A stretch of DNA of 64,000 nt from the NCBI RefSeq assembly GCF_031846485.1, contig NZ_JAVRHQ010000017.1:26175-90174 (forward strand), written 5' to 3'. Shown here in pieces: positions 1 to 8,645 of this stretch. Position numbers and translations under genes: made by a program. Source of the stretch: Autumnicola tepida. GTDB taxonomy: Bacteria > Bacteroidota > Bacteroidia > Flavobacteriales > Flavobacteriaceae. The notes below the pieces were generated by a model. That model made no database searches, was not told the origin of the DNA, and saw only the letters and a list, made by a program, of their open reading frames with translations. Every line of letters starts with the position of its first letter. The first letter of the stretch is position 1.

Positions 1-797
1 ACGATCAGCCGGTCGTTTCCCAGGCTGATATTCCCAAAGTATATTAACAGGGAACTTATAAAAATCACCGCTCCCGCCCTTAACAGCAAGAGACTAAAGA
101 TCTTCCCAAATTCTCCTTTTTTAATAGAAACGGCCAATCCAATGAATAAAAGCACCAGTGGGGTCATTAATAAACTCAGGCGGCCCAGGGTTTCAGAAAA
201 AACGAATGGCAGGTCGCCAAGATTATATCCAAACCCAAGCAGTACTAGCGCCACCAGGATAAAAACATTTACAGGTTCAGAAACCAGGACTTTTAAAAGA
301 TCTTTAATCTTTGCTGAATTCATCCGGGCACTTTTCCCATGAACTTTGTAGAACCAGTTCATCGCCACAACGTATAAAATAAGCAGTACAAAAACTTTAT
401 TTCCAAGATCTGCCATTGCTGCTTTGGCCAGGGCACCATCTCCCAGGTATTCTAAAATAAAGGGGAAGGAAGACAGTCCAGGAGCCAGCGATGGCACCAG
501 TAAGCCGGCAGTCCTGTAATCTGCACTGCCCTTTTTTATTCCACATGAAGGCAGGAGATACGGAAAAAGAAAGAACAGGATCAGGTTTAAAATAATCGCG
601 AAAAAAGGTAACAGGAAAAACTCCGATTTAAGCTCAACGCTTAGCAAGGCGATAAAGATCGTTGCCGGCAGTGCCAGGTTTAGAATTATTTTCTTTATAC
701 CTGTGGTTTCCTCCTTTTTACTGAATTTGAGCTTTAGCAGAAATCCAATTCCTATAAATAATAAAAAAGTGAAGGTTTTCTGTAGACTTACATCCAT
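1..797 (-). CDS. AEC-family transporter (partial, runs off left edge)
   Basis: The reverse strand reads from an ATG at 797 without a stop to the window edge, giving about 265 residues that begin MDVSLQKTFTFLLF. The product is very hydrophobic with repeated membrane spans, broken by short charged loops such as KFSKKEETTG. The pattern and length resemble auxin-efflux-carrier (AEC) permeases, inner-membrane exporters of organic acids or amino acids with about ten helices; the end of the protein is missing here. The start lies 14 bases after the stop of the aminotransferase gene on the same strand, so the two are probably co-transcribed. The family call is by overall resemblance only and the substrate cannot be read from sequence. 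Confidence 0.7.
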   Translation of the reverse strand, partial: MDVSLQKTFTFLLFIGIGFLLKLKFSKKEETTGIKKIILNLALPATIFIALLSVELKSEFFLLPFFAIILNLILFFLFPYLLPSCGIKKGSADYRTAGLLVPSLAPGLSSFPFILEYLGDGALAKAAMADLGNKVFVLLILYVVAMNWFYKVHGKSARMNSAKIKDLLKVLVSEPVNVFILVALVLLGFGYNLGDLPFVFSETLGRLSLLMTPLVLLFIGLAVSIKKGEFGKIFSLLLLRAGAVIFISSLLIYFGNISLGNDRLI

Positions 798-811
798 AAA
801 ACTCTTATATA

Positions 812-2002
812 TTAAACCAGAATCTCATCCAGTGCTTCGGTGAATAATTTCATTTCTTCCATCTTGCCCATACTTACCCTGCACCAGTCCTGGTCCCAGA
901 ATTTGAATGCCCTTACTGCCATCTCGCGCTCATATACCTGGTTTAAGAATTCGTCACCAGCCATTTCAAGAGGAAAGATTACGAAATTGGTTTGGGAAGG
1001 CATATAATCAATATTCCGGCTCTCAAGATAATCTGTGAAGTAGTTTCGGGATTCAATTAGTTTAGTCCTGCAGGAATCCAGGAATTCAGCATCGTCCATC
1101 CCGGCCGAAGCCGCAGCTATACTGGGACCGGTGACTCCCATGCCTCCACGGGTTATTTCATTTATACTATCCAGAGTTTCTTGTTTTCCTATCATGTAAC
1201 CTATTCTAAGGCCAGCCATTCCATGTATTTTAGAAAAGGTCCTGGAAACAAGCACATTCTTATTCTCAGCAACAAGAGGAGCCATACTGTTTTCCATTCC
1301 GGCGTCAGAGAGTTCTATATAGGCTTCGTCTATAAAAACCGGAACTTTTTTAGAAACACGCCTGCAGAAATCCATTAATTTGCCGGCATCGGTTATTGTC
1401 GCGGTAGGGTTGTTTGGATTGGTGATATAAACCAGCCTGGTTTCAGAATCTATGGCTTCTTCCATAGCATCCAGATCATGCTGATAATCGGGAGTGAGTT
1501 TTATGCTTTTCCAGCTGCCCCCTGCAGCTTTAGCCACAGAAACAAGAGACATATAACTGGGATCTGCACTCACCACATTGCCCCCATGCTGAAAAAACAC
1601 AAGTGCTGTTTTTTCCAAAAGATCAGAAGAGCCGGGCCCCATCATCACCTGTTCAGGCTTTACTCCTTCTTTTTCGGCAATTTTAGCCGATAAATCTCCC
1701 AAACTTTGCCAACTGTAATGGTTCCCGCCCCAAACTTCTTTTTGAAAAACTTCTGCGGCTTTTTTGGAAGGCCCGTGTGGATTTTCATTCCACATTAACC
1801 TGGCTTTTAAAGAATTAAGGTCTGGAAACCTGGGTGGCGTATATTCGTTAAAGTGAGTATTGTGAAAAAGAAATTTGCTGTTATTACCAATTGCATTTTC
1901 AACGCGCCTGGACCATACCACATGCGGCGCTACAGCTACCGCGCCAAGCGATAACAGGCTTTTTTTTATCCAGTCCCGGCGGGCATTAGAGGAGGTTTTC
2001 AT
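812..2002 (-). CDS. Tat-exported PLP-dependent aminotransferase (HisC-like class I/II fold)
   Basis: 396 residues. The N-terminus has a twin-arginine signal (RRDWIKKSLL, Arg8-Arg9, then a hydrophobic stretch to about residue 30), so the enzyme is probably folded in the cytoplasm and exported. The rest is a fold-type I aminotransferase: the NPNNPT motif, DEAY with the PLP-contacting Asp, and the Schiff-base lysine Lys258 in RTFSKIHG. The closest named family is histidinol-phosphate aminotransferase, but an exported form is unlikely to serve histidine synthesis, so the substrate is unknown. It sits directly upstream of the AEC permease, which suggests a paired role in amino-acid or keto-acid handling (inference). 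Confidence 0.85.
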   Translation of the reverse strand: MKTSSNARRDWIKKSLLSLGAVAVAPHVVWSRRVENAIGNNSKFLFHNTHFNEYTPPRFPDLNSLKARLMWNENPHGPSKKAAEVFQKEVWGGNHYSWQSLGDLSAKIAEKEGVKPEQVMMGPGSSDLLEKTALVFFQHGGNVVSADPSYMSLVSVAKAAGGSWKSIKLTPDYQHDLDAMEEAIDSETRLVYITNPNNPTATITDAGKLMDFCRRVSKKVPVFIDEAYIELSDAGMENSMAPLVAENKNVLVSRTFSKIHGMAGLRIGYMIGKQETLDSINEITRGGMGVTGPSIAAASAGMDDAEFLDSCRTKLIESRNYFTDYLESRNIDYMPSQTNFVIFPLEMAGDEFLNQVYEREMAVRAFKFWDQDWCRVSMGKMEEMKLFTEALDEILV

Positions 2003-2140
2003 ATTTTGTTGTTTTCTTATGTTATAAACATATACAGAAAACCCCTGAAAACCTATGCTATAAATTTAAAAATGAGCACCTTAAATTATTGATATAAAAA
2101 AATAGCATTCCATATTTTTAAATATTGAAAACAGCAGGAA

Positions 2141-2935
2141 CTACAAAACCCTTATTTCAACCACGTAACCTTCATGTGCCCGAACATTAAATGCCGTGCC
2201 ATCTTCAAAGATAAGGTACTGCCCTTTTATTCCTTTTAGCACCCCTTCATAATAAGGATTCTTCTTTAGCGCCAGGGTTTTTATTTTCTTCGGAAATTCC
2301 AAAACAGGGAAGGCTATTTCGGTTTCTTTATTATTTTCAAGGAAATAAGGTTTGGCCTCTTCAGGAATATAATCCTTCAGTTTATCCCTTTCTTCAGCTA
2401 AATTTAAATCCAGCACCTCGTTGGTTAACATTTTGCGCCAGTTGGTTTTGTCTGAAACATGATCTTTAAGCGCCACTTCAGTAATCCCGGCAAGATAGCG
2501 GTTAGGCACTTCCACAATTTCTATGGCCTCATGTGCGCCCTGGTCTATCCACCGGGTAAGGCTCTGGCTGGCACGGGTCACCCCTACTTTTACGTTGCTG
2601 GAATTGGCCAGGTACACCACATGCGGCTGCAACTGGGATTTTTTTTCAAATTCCAGGTCACGGTCTTCCTGCCCTAAATGCGCTTTACTTAGTTCCGGGC
2701 GCATAATCCAGTCTCCCGCCTGCGGAATACTGCTCCAGCAATCGTAACAAAACCCGGTGCGAAAAACCTTTTTTTGCCTTCCGCAGTTAAGACATTCAAA
2801 TTTGAGAAAATTTATGCTGATCTTTTTATTGAGAAGCTGGTTCATATTCAGAAAATCTGCTTCAAAAACCAGGTAATACTGAACGGTATCGGTAAGCTCC
2901 GTCCTCATTTTGGTAAGTACTCCTTCGTACCTCAT
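2141..2935 (-). CDS. DUF2797 domain protein
   Basis: 264 residues, recognised as the DUF2797 family of Bacteroidota. Residues 47-67 hold two CxxC pairs (CLNCGRQ and CYDCW), a likely zinc ribbon, followed by a region with YLANSSNVKVGVTR that resembles a GIY-YIG-type strand, and a C-terminal part ending in HEGYVVEIRVL. No function has been assigned to the family as far as I know. It is transcribed away from the GH3 gene; the 118-bp divergent spacer should carry both promoters, though I could not find a clean TAnnTTTG element there. Confidence 0.8.
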   Translation of the reverse strand: MRYEGVLTKMRTELTDTVQYYLVFEADFLNMNQLLNKKISINFLKFECLNCGRQKKVFRTGFCYDCWSSIPQAGDWIMRPELSKAHLGQEDRDLEFEKKSQLQPHVVYLANSSNVKVGVTRASQSLTRWIDQGAHEAIEIVEVPNRYLAGITEVALKDHVSDKTNWRKMLTNEVLDLNLAEERDKLKDYIPEEAKPYFLENNKETEIAFPVLEFPKKIKTLALKKNPYYEGVLKGIKGQYLIFEDGTAFNVRAHEGYVVEIRVL

Positions 2936-3053
2936 AAAAATTGATTAAATTTAGTTGAAACGATTCTTTTGCCGGCTTCAAAGTTTAGATTATTTTTAGC
3001 CGCACAACCAAAATTGCCCCAAAAATTAAAGGGCATAAAGATAAAAATAAATA

Positions 3054-4565
3054 ATGCCAATTCCGCTAGTAAATTCCATTGCTTCCTGGTTTTTGAAGAA
3101 GAGAATCCATCAGATGGAGCTGTTTATGAAGTATCCTGAAGAAGTTCAGAATGAGCTGTTAAGGAATCTTATTGCCAAAGCAAAAAATACTGAATTTGGA
3201 AAGAAGTATGATTTTGATTCCATTTCCAGTTATGAAACTTTCGCGGAACGGCTTCCGGTTAAAAAATATGAAGATTATGAAGCCTGTATAGAAAGAAGCA
3301 GGCGTGGCGAAACTAATATTTTCTGGCCAACCCCAATAAAATGGTTTGCCAAATCCAGCGGCACCACCAATGCAAAAAGCAAATTTATCCCGGTAAGCGA
3401 CGATTCTCTTGAAGATTGCCATTTTTCTGCCGGGAAAGACATGCTGTGCATGTATCTTAACAACAATCCGCAATCGCAAATGTTTACAGGTAAAAGCCTG
3501 CGCCTGGGTGGGAGCAAGGAAATTTATCGCAATAACGGCACAGCTTACGGAGACCTTTCGGCTATTCTTATAGACAATATGCCTTTTTGGGCAGAATTCA
3601 GCAGCACGCCGAGTAATGAAGTTTCGCTGATGCACGACTGGGAAGTGAAAATGCAGGCCATTGTTGATGAAACCATAAAAGAAAAAGTGACCAGCCTTGC
3701 CGGCGTACCTTCGTGGATGCTGGTTTTGCTAAACAACGTACTGGAAACCACAGGCAAGGAAAGTTTATTTGAAGTTTGGCCGCACCTGGAAGTTTACTTT
3801 CATGGCGGGGTAAGTTTTGATCCTTATGCCCCGCAATACCAAAAAATACTTCCAAAGGAAGAATTCAGGTTTTACGAAATTTATAATGCCAGCGAAGGCT
3901 TTTTTGCCTGCCAGGACCAAAACGATTCCAAGGAGTTATTGCTCATGCTGGACTACGGCATTTTTTATGAATTTATCCCCATGGACACCTATAACACTCC
4001 TGAAGAAAAAGTTATTCCCCTGGGGCAGGTGGAAGTTGGTAAAAATTACGCGGTGGTGATTACCACAAATGCCGGGCTGTGGCGCTACAAAATTGGGGAT
4101 ACCGTAAGGTTTACCTCCACCTATCCTTACCGGATAAAGGTTTCTGGCAGGACCAAACATCACATTAATGTTTTTGGCGAAGAGCTGATTATTGAAAATG
4201 CTGAAGAAGCCCTTAAAAAGGTTTCCCTGGTCACCAATTGTGAAATAAAGGATTACACCGTGGCCCCTGTTTTTATGGAAGGCAGGGAAAAAGGATCGCA
4301 TGAATGGATCGTGGAATTTAAAACTCCGCCCAAAGATTTTAATAATTTCAAGGTCCAGCTGGATAAGTCCCTGCAGGAAATTAACAGCGATTATGAAGCC
4401 AAGCGCTATAATAACATGACGCTGAATATGCCCAAAATTCACAGCGCCCGGGAAAATCTTTTTTATGACTGGCTGAAGAAAAATGACAAACTCGGCGGGC
4501 AGCATAAAATCCCGCGTCTTTCCAATTCCCGAAAATATCTCGAAGAATTACTGGAGATGATGTAA
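3054..4565 (+). CDS. GH3 family acyl-adenylating protein
   Basis: 503 residues, full length for bacterial GH3-like proteins. These belong to the ANL adenylating superfamily; plant GH3 enzymes join amino acids to plant hormones such as auxin and jasmonate. The nucleotide-binding motif KSSGTTNAKSKFIPVS lies near residues 99-114, YNASEGFFA is the second adenylate motif, and GDTVRF with SGRTKHHINVFGEEL marks the hinge and C-terminal domain. No signal peptide, so cytoplasmic. It stands alone, divergent from the DUF2797 gene. The bacterial substrate is unknown; amide-bond formation between a carboxylic acid and an amino acid is the expected chemistry. Confidence 0.9.
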   Translation: MPIPLVNSIASWFLKKRIHQMELFMKYPEEVQNELLRNLIAKAKNTEFGKKYDFDSISSYETFAERLPVKKYEDYEACIERSRRGETNIFWPTPIKWFAKSSGTTNAKSKFIPVSDDSLEDCHFSAGKDMLCMYLNNNPQSQMFTGKSLRLGGSKEIYRNNGTAYGDLSAILIDNMPFWAEFSSTPSNEVSLMHDWEVKMQAIVDETIKEKVTSLAGVPSWMLVLLNNVLETTGKESLFEVWPHLEVYFHGGVSFDPYAPQYQKILPKEEFRFYEIYNASEGFFACQDQNDSKELLLMLDYGIFYEFIPMDTYNTPEEKVIPLGQVEVGKNYAVVITTNAGLWRYKIGDTVRFTSTYPYRIKVSGRTKHHINVFGEELIIENAEEALKKVSLVTNCEIKDYTVAPVFMEGREKGSHEWIVEFKTPPKDFNNFKVQLDKSLQEINSDYEAKRYNNMTLNMPKIHSARENLFYDWLKKNDKLGGQHKIPRLSNSRKYLEELLEMM

Positions 4566-4839
4566 AGGCTGTGGAAGGAGTTTTTTTCAATTCCGCAGAT
4601 AAATTTACAGCAGATGCTGTGGGTTTATCAGATCATCATCAGCTATGGTGGTCCTGTATTTAAGGTGGTAACCAGGTTTTCAGAAAATTCTCTTTATCCT
4701 GAAGCCCTATTTTTGCGACAAACCTTTGTACCATACAACACAAGCAAAGTAAGATACGATCTGCCGCGTATTTTCCTTTAACTTTCAACACGCTTCAATA
4801 ACAGCTCAGCGCCATGGGCAGGTAAGATAGAAATAACTC
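4566..4839. other. Spacer between GH3 gene and H-NOX operon
   Basis: No open reading frame of note and no convincing terminator hairpin directly after the GH3 stop. The spacer runs on to 4950; its last 110 bases carry the repeat array and promoter-like sequence described separately. Confidence 0.6.
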
Positions 4840-4923
4840 ACCGACACTTATTTGCCAATTACCGACACTAATTTAGAATTAGCCGAACTTCTCTCATTCT
4901 GTATTGAATTTAATACATTTTTG
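4840..4923 (+). promoter_or_regulatory. Three 9-bp direct repeats at 21-bp period (candidate LytTR operator) with promoter
   Basis: ACCGACACT occurs at 4840-4848 and again, identically, at 4861-4869; a weaker copy, GCCGAACTT, sits at 4882-4890. The centre-to-centre distance is exactly 21 bp each time, i.e. 9-bp direct repeats with 12-bp gaps. That is the known geometry of AgrA/ComE-type LytTR binding sites. The array ends just before the -33 position relative to a -7-like sequence TACATTT (4914-4920), where an activator would bind. The last gene of the operon encodes a LytTR regulator, so autoregulation is likely. The match in geometry is seen; binding is inferred. Confidence 0.55.
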
Positions 4924-4950
4924 TAAGCTGAAATATAACCCTGCACCAAA

Positions 4951-5364
4951 ATGAGAAAGAAACTGAATATTCTGTTTATTGAAGATGATGAGATTGAGGT
5001 AATGAAGTTGATGAGAACCATGAATTCGCTGGAGTTGAAGCATAATATTCTGGAAGCACAGGATGGAGAACAGGCCCTTGAAATCCTGAATAAAAAAACC
5101 AGACTGCCCGATATAATATTCCTGGACCTCAACATGCCTAAAATGAATGGTATTGAATTCCTGAGGATCCTGAAGAACGATGAGACCCTGCGATATATCC
5201 CCACGGTTATCCTTACCACCTCTAACAACAGGAAAGATGTACTGGAATGCTATAAAATTGGAATCGCCGGCTACCTCATTAAAACTTTAAAATATGATGA
5301 TTACGTAGAAAAATTAAAAGCTGCCTTCGAGTACTGGAGCCTGAATGAATTGATAAAAGCCTAA
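4951..5364 (+). CDS. Single-domain response regulator (Rcp1-like receiver)
   Basis: 137 residues, only a receiver domain. The acidic pocket IEDDE (Glu11, Asp12, Asp13), the phosphoacceptor Asp59 in FLDLNMP, the Thr pair in ILTTSNN and the conserved Lys in GYLIKTL are all present; the usual Pro after that Lys is Thr. The LNMPKMNGIEFLRILK pattern is typical of Rcp1/CheY-like receivers that lack an output domain and pass phosphate on or act by protein contact. First gene of the H-NOX operon, 7 bases before the H-NOX gene. It probably exchanges phosphate with the Hpt protein encoded three genes downstream (inference). Confidence 0.88.
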   Translation: MRKKLNILFIEDDEIEVMKLMRTMNSLELKHNILEAQDGEQALEILNKKTRLPDIIFLDLNMPKMNGIEFLRILKNDETLRYIPTVILTTSNNRKDVLECYKIGIAGYLIKTLKYDDYVEKLKAAFEYWSLNELIKA

Positions 5365-5371
5365 ACCGAAA

Positions 5372-5929
5372 ATGAAAGGTATTGTATTTACAGAATTTCT
5401 TGAAATGGTCGAGAAAGAATTCGGCATCGGACTTTTAGACCGTCTCATTGCAAAATCAAATCTGTCTTCTGGAGGAGTTTACACCGCGGTTGGCACGTAT
5501 GATTTTTTCGAGATGCAAAACCTCATAGCTAATCTTAGTGAAGAAACCGGGATTCCTGTTCAGGATCTTATATATGCTTATGGCAGGTACTTTTTTCAGG
5601 TACTTATCCGTCACCATCCCAACATTTTTGCCATGTATTCCTCTGCCATAGAAATGTTGGCATCTATAGAGAGCCACATTCATGTACAGGTGCGAAAACT
5701 GTATCCCGGCGCCGAACTTCCAACTTTTAAAATCACCAATAAGGAGGAGAATTTCTTGGAAATAATGTATTTTTCTACACGTTCTATGTATATGTTCGCC
5801 AAGGCTTTAATGGAAAAGACCTTCGAACATTACGAAACAGCTTATAAAATAGACCTGGAATTATTGAAAGAAAACGGCAGCCAGGTGAAATTCAAAATTT
5901 ACAAGCAGCCCCATGCAATCTACAGCTAA
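5372..5929 (+). CDS. H-NOX haem nitric-oxide/oxygen sensor protein
   Basis: 185 residues, the normal length of a stand-alone H-NOX. The haem-binding signature is complete: proximal His104 in ESHIHVQVRKLYPGAELP, Pro117, and the propionate-binding Y-x-S-x-R motif as Tyr133, Ser135, Arg137 (YFSTR). Spacings match Thermoanaerobacter H-NOX (His102, Pro115, Tyr131, Ser133, Arg135). The position equal to its O2-stabilising Tyr140 is Phe142 here, so the protein should prefer NO over O2 (inference by ungapped alignment). Cytoplasmic. Its 3' end overlaps the histidine kinase start by 17 bases, the classic arrangement in which H-NOX regulates the adjacent kinase. Confidence 0.95.
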   Translation: MKGIVFTEFLEMVEKEFGIGLLDRLIAKSNLSSGGVYTAVGTYDFFEMQNLIANLSEETGIPVQDLIYAYGRYFFQVLIRHHPNIFAMYSSAIEMLASIESHIHVQVRKLYPGAELPTFKITNKEENFLEIMYFSTRSMYMFAKALMEKTFEHYETAYKIDLELLKENGSQVKFKIYKQPHAIYS

Positions 5930-8309
5930 AATCGAAATTCTTGAACGTGCCCTGCAACGGGAAAAAGCAGCGCGAAAAGCCGCTGAAGAAATTCTGGAGC
6001 AAAAATCTGCAGAACTCTACGACACCTCCGAAAAATTAAAATCTTCCAAAGAGCAGCTGGAAGAACTTCTTAACCGCAAAACCTCAGAACTTGAAGGGGT
6101 GTTTGAAAACATCATCGACGCCTATGTTGTCCTGGAACTTTCGGGAGACGTAATTAGCATGAATCGTGCAGCGATGGAATTGCTGGGCTATGATGTAGAA
6201 AAAGAACCTATAAACCTGCTGCGGCTGGTAAAGGAAGAATACCGGGAGTATTCACTGGAAGCCTTCCGCGAGTTATATTACCACGGCAAATTCAACAATT
6301 ATAAGGCGGTTATTGTAACAAAAAGCGGAGAAGAAAAAATCGTCCAGATAAATGCCAGTATTATCTACAATAAACAAGGGAAACCCATAGCTGCCCAGGG
6401 AATAGCCCGCGACATCACGCAGGATACCCAAATGAAGAAATTGATGGAACAGCAAAAGCAGCAGCTGGATATCATCTTCAAAAATTCGCCTATAGGAGTT
6501 TCCCTTTCCAAACCCAAAACTAAGGGATTAATTATGGTTAATACGGCCCTCTGTGATATGCTTGGCTATAGCCCGGAGGAATTTAAAAAGCTTAATGTTC
6601 AGCAACTTACCCATCCGGATGATGAAGGGGAATCGGAGAGGTGCAGGGAGAAAATGTTTAGTGGTGAAATTGACACTTTTACCCTGGAGAAAAGGTATCT
6701 TAGAAAGGACCGGGAGATTGTGTGGGCAAAAACTTCGGTTACCGCCGTGAGGGATGATCACGGAACCATAGATTACCAGGTAGCAACCATTGAAGACATT
6801 ACGGAACAAAAATTCGCTTCCGAAGAACTTAAGGAGTCTGAAAACAGGATGTCCACCCTTATCATGAACCTGCAAACCGGTATTCTTCTTGAAGATGAAC
6901 ACCGCAGGATAAGGCTCACCAACCAGAGGTTTTGTGATATTTTTGGCATTCCGGCACCTCCGGAAGATCTTACAGGCACCGATTGCAGCAATGCGGCAGA
7001 ATCCAAACATCACTTTAAAAATCCTGAAGCTTTCGTTTCAGGAATTCAGAAACTTCTGAAAGAAAGAAAAACAGTACTTGGAGAGGAGTTAGAGCTGGCA
7101 GACGGACGCATTTTTGAGCGTAGTTATATTCCCATTTTTAGTGAAGGTATTTATCGCGGCCATTTGTGGAGCTATGAGGATATTACCATCAGGAGAAGGT
7201 ATAAGGAAAATCTTAAGGCCCAAAAGGAAAAGTACAGTAACATTATCGCCAATATGCACCTTGGCCTGGTAGAGATAGACAAAAAAGGCACAATCGCAAT
7301 GGTTAATAATGCCTTTTGCGATATCAGTGGCTATACTAAGGAAGAACTGGTGGGGAGTAATGCCATCAAACTCCTCGTTCAGAATGACCCCGAAGAATTC
7401 ATGGAAAACCATAAACGCAAAAGGAACAACGGGATCGCCGATTCCTACGAGGTGGAGGTTCAGGACAAAAACAAGAATACAAGGCATTGGCTGGTAAGTG
7501 GCGCTCCCAATATAGATGTTAAAGGCAAGATGATTGGGTCTATAGGCATTTTTCTGGATATTACCGAACGTAAATCGCTGGAGAAGAAACAAAAAGAGCT
7601 GTTGAAGCACCTGGAAAGCCAGAACGAGAAGCTTAACGACTATGCCCACGTGGTGTCTCACGACCTTAAATCTCCATTGCGCAATATCTCTGCCCTGCTA
7701 AGCTGGACACGTGAGGATTTCAGGGAAAAATTAGGCCTGGAGAGTCTGGCAAATTTAGACCTGATGCAAGCAAAGGTGGAAAAAATGGACCACCTTATCG
7801 AAAGCATTCTCAATTATTCCAGCATCGATAACACCAATGTTTCAAATGAAAAGGTAGACCTTCAGCCACTTGTGGAAGATATTATTTCCATGATCTATGT
7901 ACCGGAGCATATAGAGGTAAAGATCAAAAAGCAATTGCCGGTAATTGAGGCCGATAATACCCGCATTCAGCAATTATTCCAGAACCTGATAAGCAACGCG
8001 GTGAATTATATCGATAAAGAAAAAGGAATTGTTGAGATTGATGTGAACGAAAAAGCTAACCGCTATATCTTCAGTATTGAGGACAATGGCTGCGGAATTC
8101 CTGCCGAACACCATGAAAAGGTCTTTAAAATTTTCAGCTCGGCCAGCAATGACAAAAAATCTTCGGGTATAGGTTTAAGTATCGTAAAGAAAATACTTGA
8201 TCTTTATGAGGGCAACATCTGGCTGGAAAGCGAACCTGGAAAAGGAACAATTTTTTACTTCAGCTTAAATAAGAACATGAAGAACCTGCAGGGCGGGAAT
8301 AAAAATTAG
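5913..8309 (+). CDS. H-NOX-associated PAS sensor histidine kinase
   Basis: 798 residues, no membrane span, so cytoplasmic. Order: N-terminal coiled coil (about 5-60, rich in E/K with AKIEILERALQREKAARK), four PAS domains (about 62-185, 187-310, 312-435, 437-557), HisKA with the phosphorylated His583 in HVVSHDLKSPLRN, and HATPase_c with N box NLISNAVNY, G1 box DNGCGIP and G2 box GIGLSIV. There is no fused receiver, so phosphate must leave through the separate receiver and Hpt proteins of this operon. The coiled coil is the likely docking site for the overlapping H-NOX protein; NO-bound H-NOX is known to inhibit such kinases in Shewanella and Vibrio. Confidence 0.93.
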   Translation: MQSTAKIEILERALQREKAARKAAEEILEQKSAELYDTSEKLKSSKEQLEELLNRKTSELEGVFENIIDAYVVLELSGDVISMNRAAMELLGYDVEKEPINLLRLVKEEYREYSLEAFRELYYHGKFNNYKAVIVTKSGEEKIVQINASIIYNKQGKPIAAQGIARDITQDTQMKKLMEQQKQQLDIIFKNSPIGVSLSKPKTKGLIMVNTALCDMLGYSPEEFKKLNVQQLTHPDDEGESERCREKMFSGEIDTFTLEKRYLRKDREIVWAKTSVTAVRDDHGTIDYQVATIEDITEQKFASEELKESENRMSTLIMNLQTGILLEDEHRRIRLTNQRFCDIFGIPAPPEDLTGTDCSNAAESKHHFKNPEAFVSGIQKLLKERKTVLGEELELADGRIFERSYIPIFSEGIYRGHLWSYEDITIRRRYKENLKAQKEKYSNIIANMHLGLVEIDKKGTIAMVNNAFCDISGYTKEELVGSNAIKLLVQNDPEEFMENHKRKRNNGIADSYEVEVQDKNKNTRHWLVSGAPNIDVKGKMIGSIGIFLDITERKSLEKKQKELLKHLESQNEKLNDYAHVVSHDLKSPLRNISALLSWTREDFREKLGLESLANLDLMQAKVEKMDHLIESILNYSSIDNTNVSNEKVDLQPLVEDIISMIYVPEHIEVKIKKQLPVIEADNTRIQQLFQNLISNAVNYIDKEKGIVEIDVNEKANRYIFSIEDNGCGIPAEHHEKVFKIFSSASNDKKSSGIGLSIVKKILDLYEGNIWLESEPGKGTIFYFSLNKNMKNLQGGNKN

Positions 8310-8313
8310 TACG

Positions 8314-8634
8314 ATGAAAGAAGCACCCAATTTATCATACATCCACCAGCTATCTGACGGCAATAAAGATTTTGAAGAAAAACTTCTTAACGTGGTACGA
8401 AGAGAGCTGCCTGAAGAAATTGAGGTTTTTAAACAGAACATCAGGAATAAAAACTATAAAGAAGCCTCTGCCAACGTGCATAAACTTAAACATAAAATTA
8501 GTATTTTAGGGCTTGAAAAAACATACCACTTAGCGGAAGATTATGAAAGTGAGTTGCGCGAAGGTGAGAATAAAAGACAGGCTGAATTTGAAGAAAAACT
8601 TCAGATGATGCTTGCTTTTGTTCAGCAGTCCTAA
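8314..8634 (+). CDS. Hpt (histidine phosphotransfer) protein
   Basis: 106 residues, all helical in character. The phosphotransfer motif is NVHKLKHKISILG with His56 as the phosphorylated residue; the usual Gly after the second Lys position is His60. It begins 4 bases after the kinase stop. In a relay with two separate receiver proteins it would shuttle phosphate from the kinase or the single-domain receiver to the LytTR regulator. Family identity is by motif and position in the operon; the short length fits a stand-alone Hpt domain. Confidence 0.85.
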   Translation: MKEAPNLSYIHQLSDGNKDFEEKLLNVVRRELPEEIEVFKQNIRNKNYKEASANVHKLKHKISILGLEKTYHLAEDYESELREGENKRQAEFEEKLQMMLAFVQQS

Positions 8635-8645
8635 AATCTATATGA

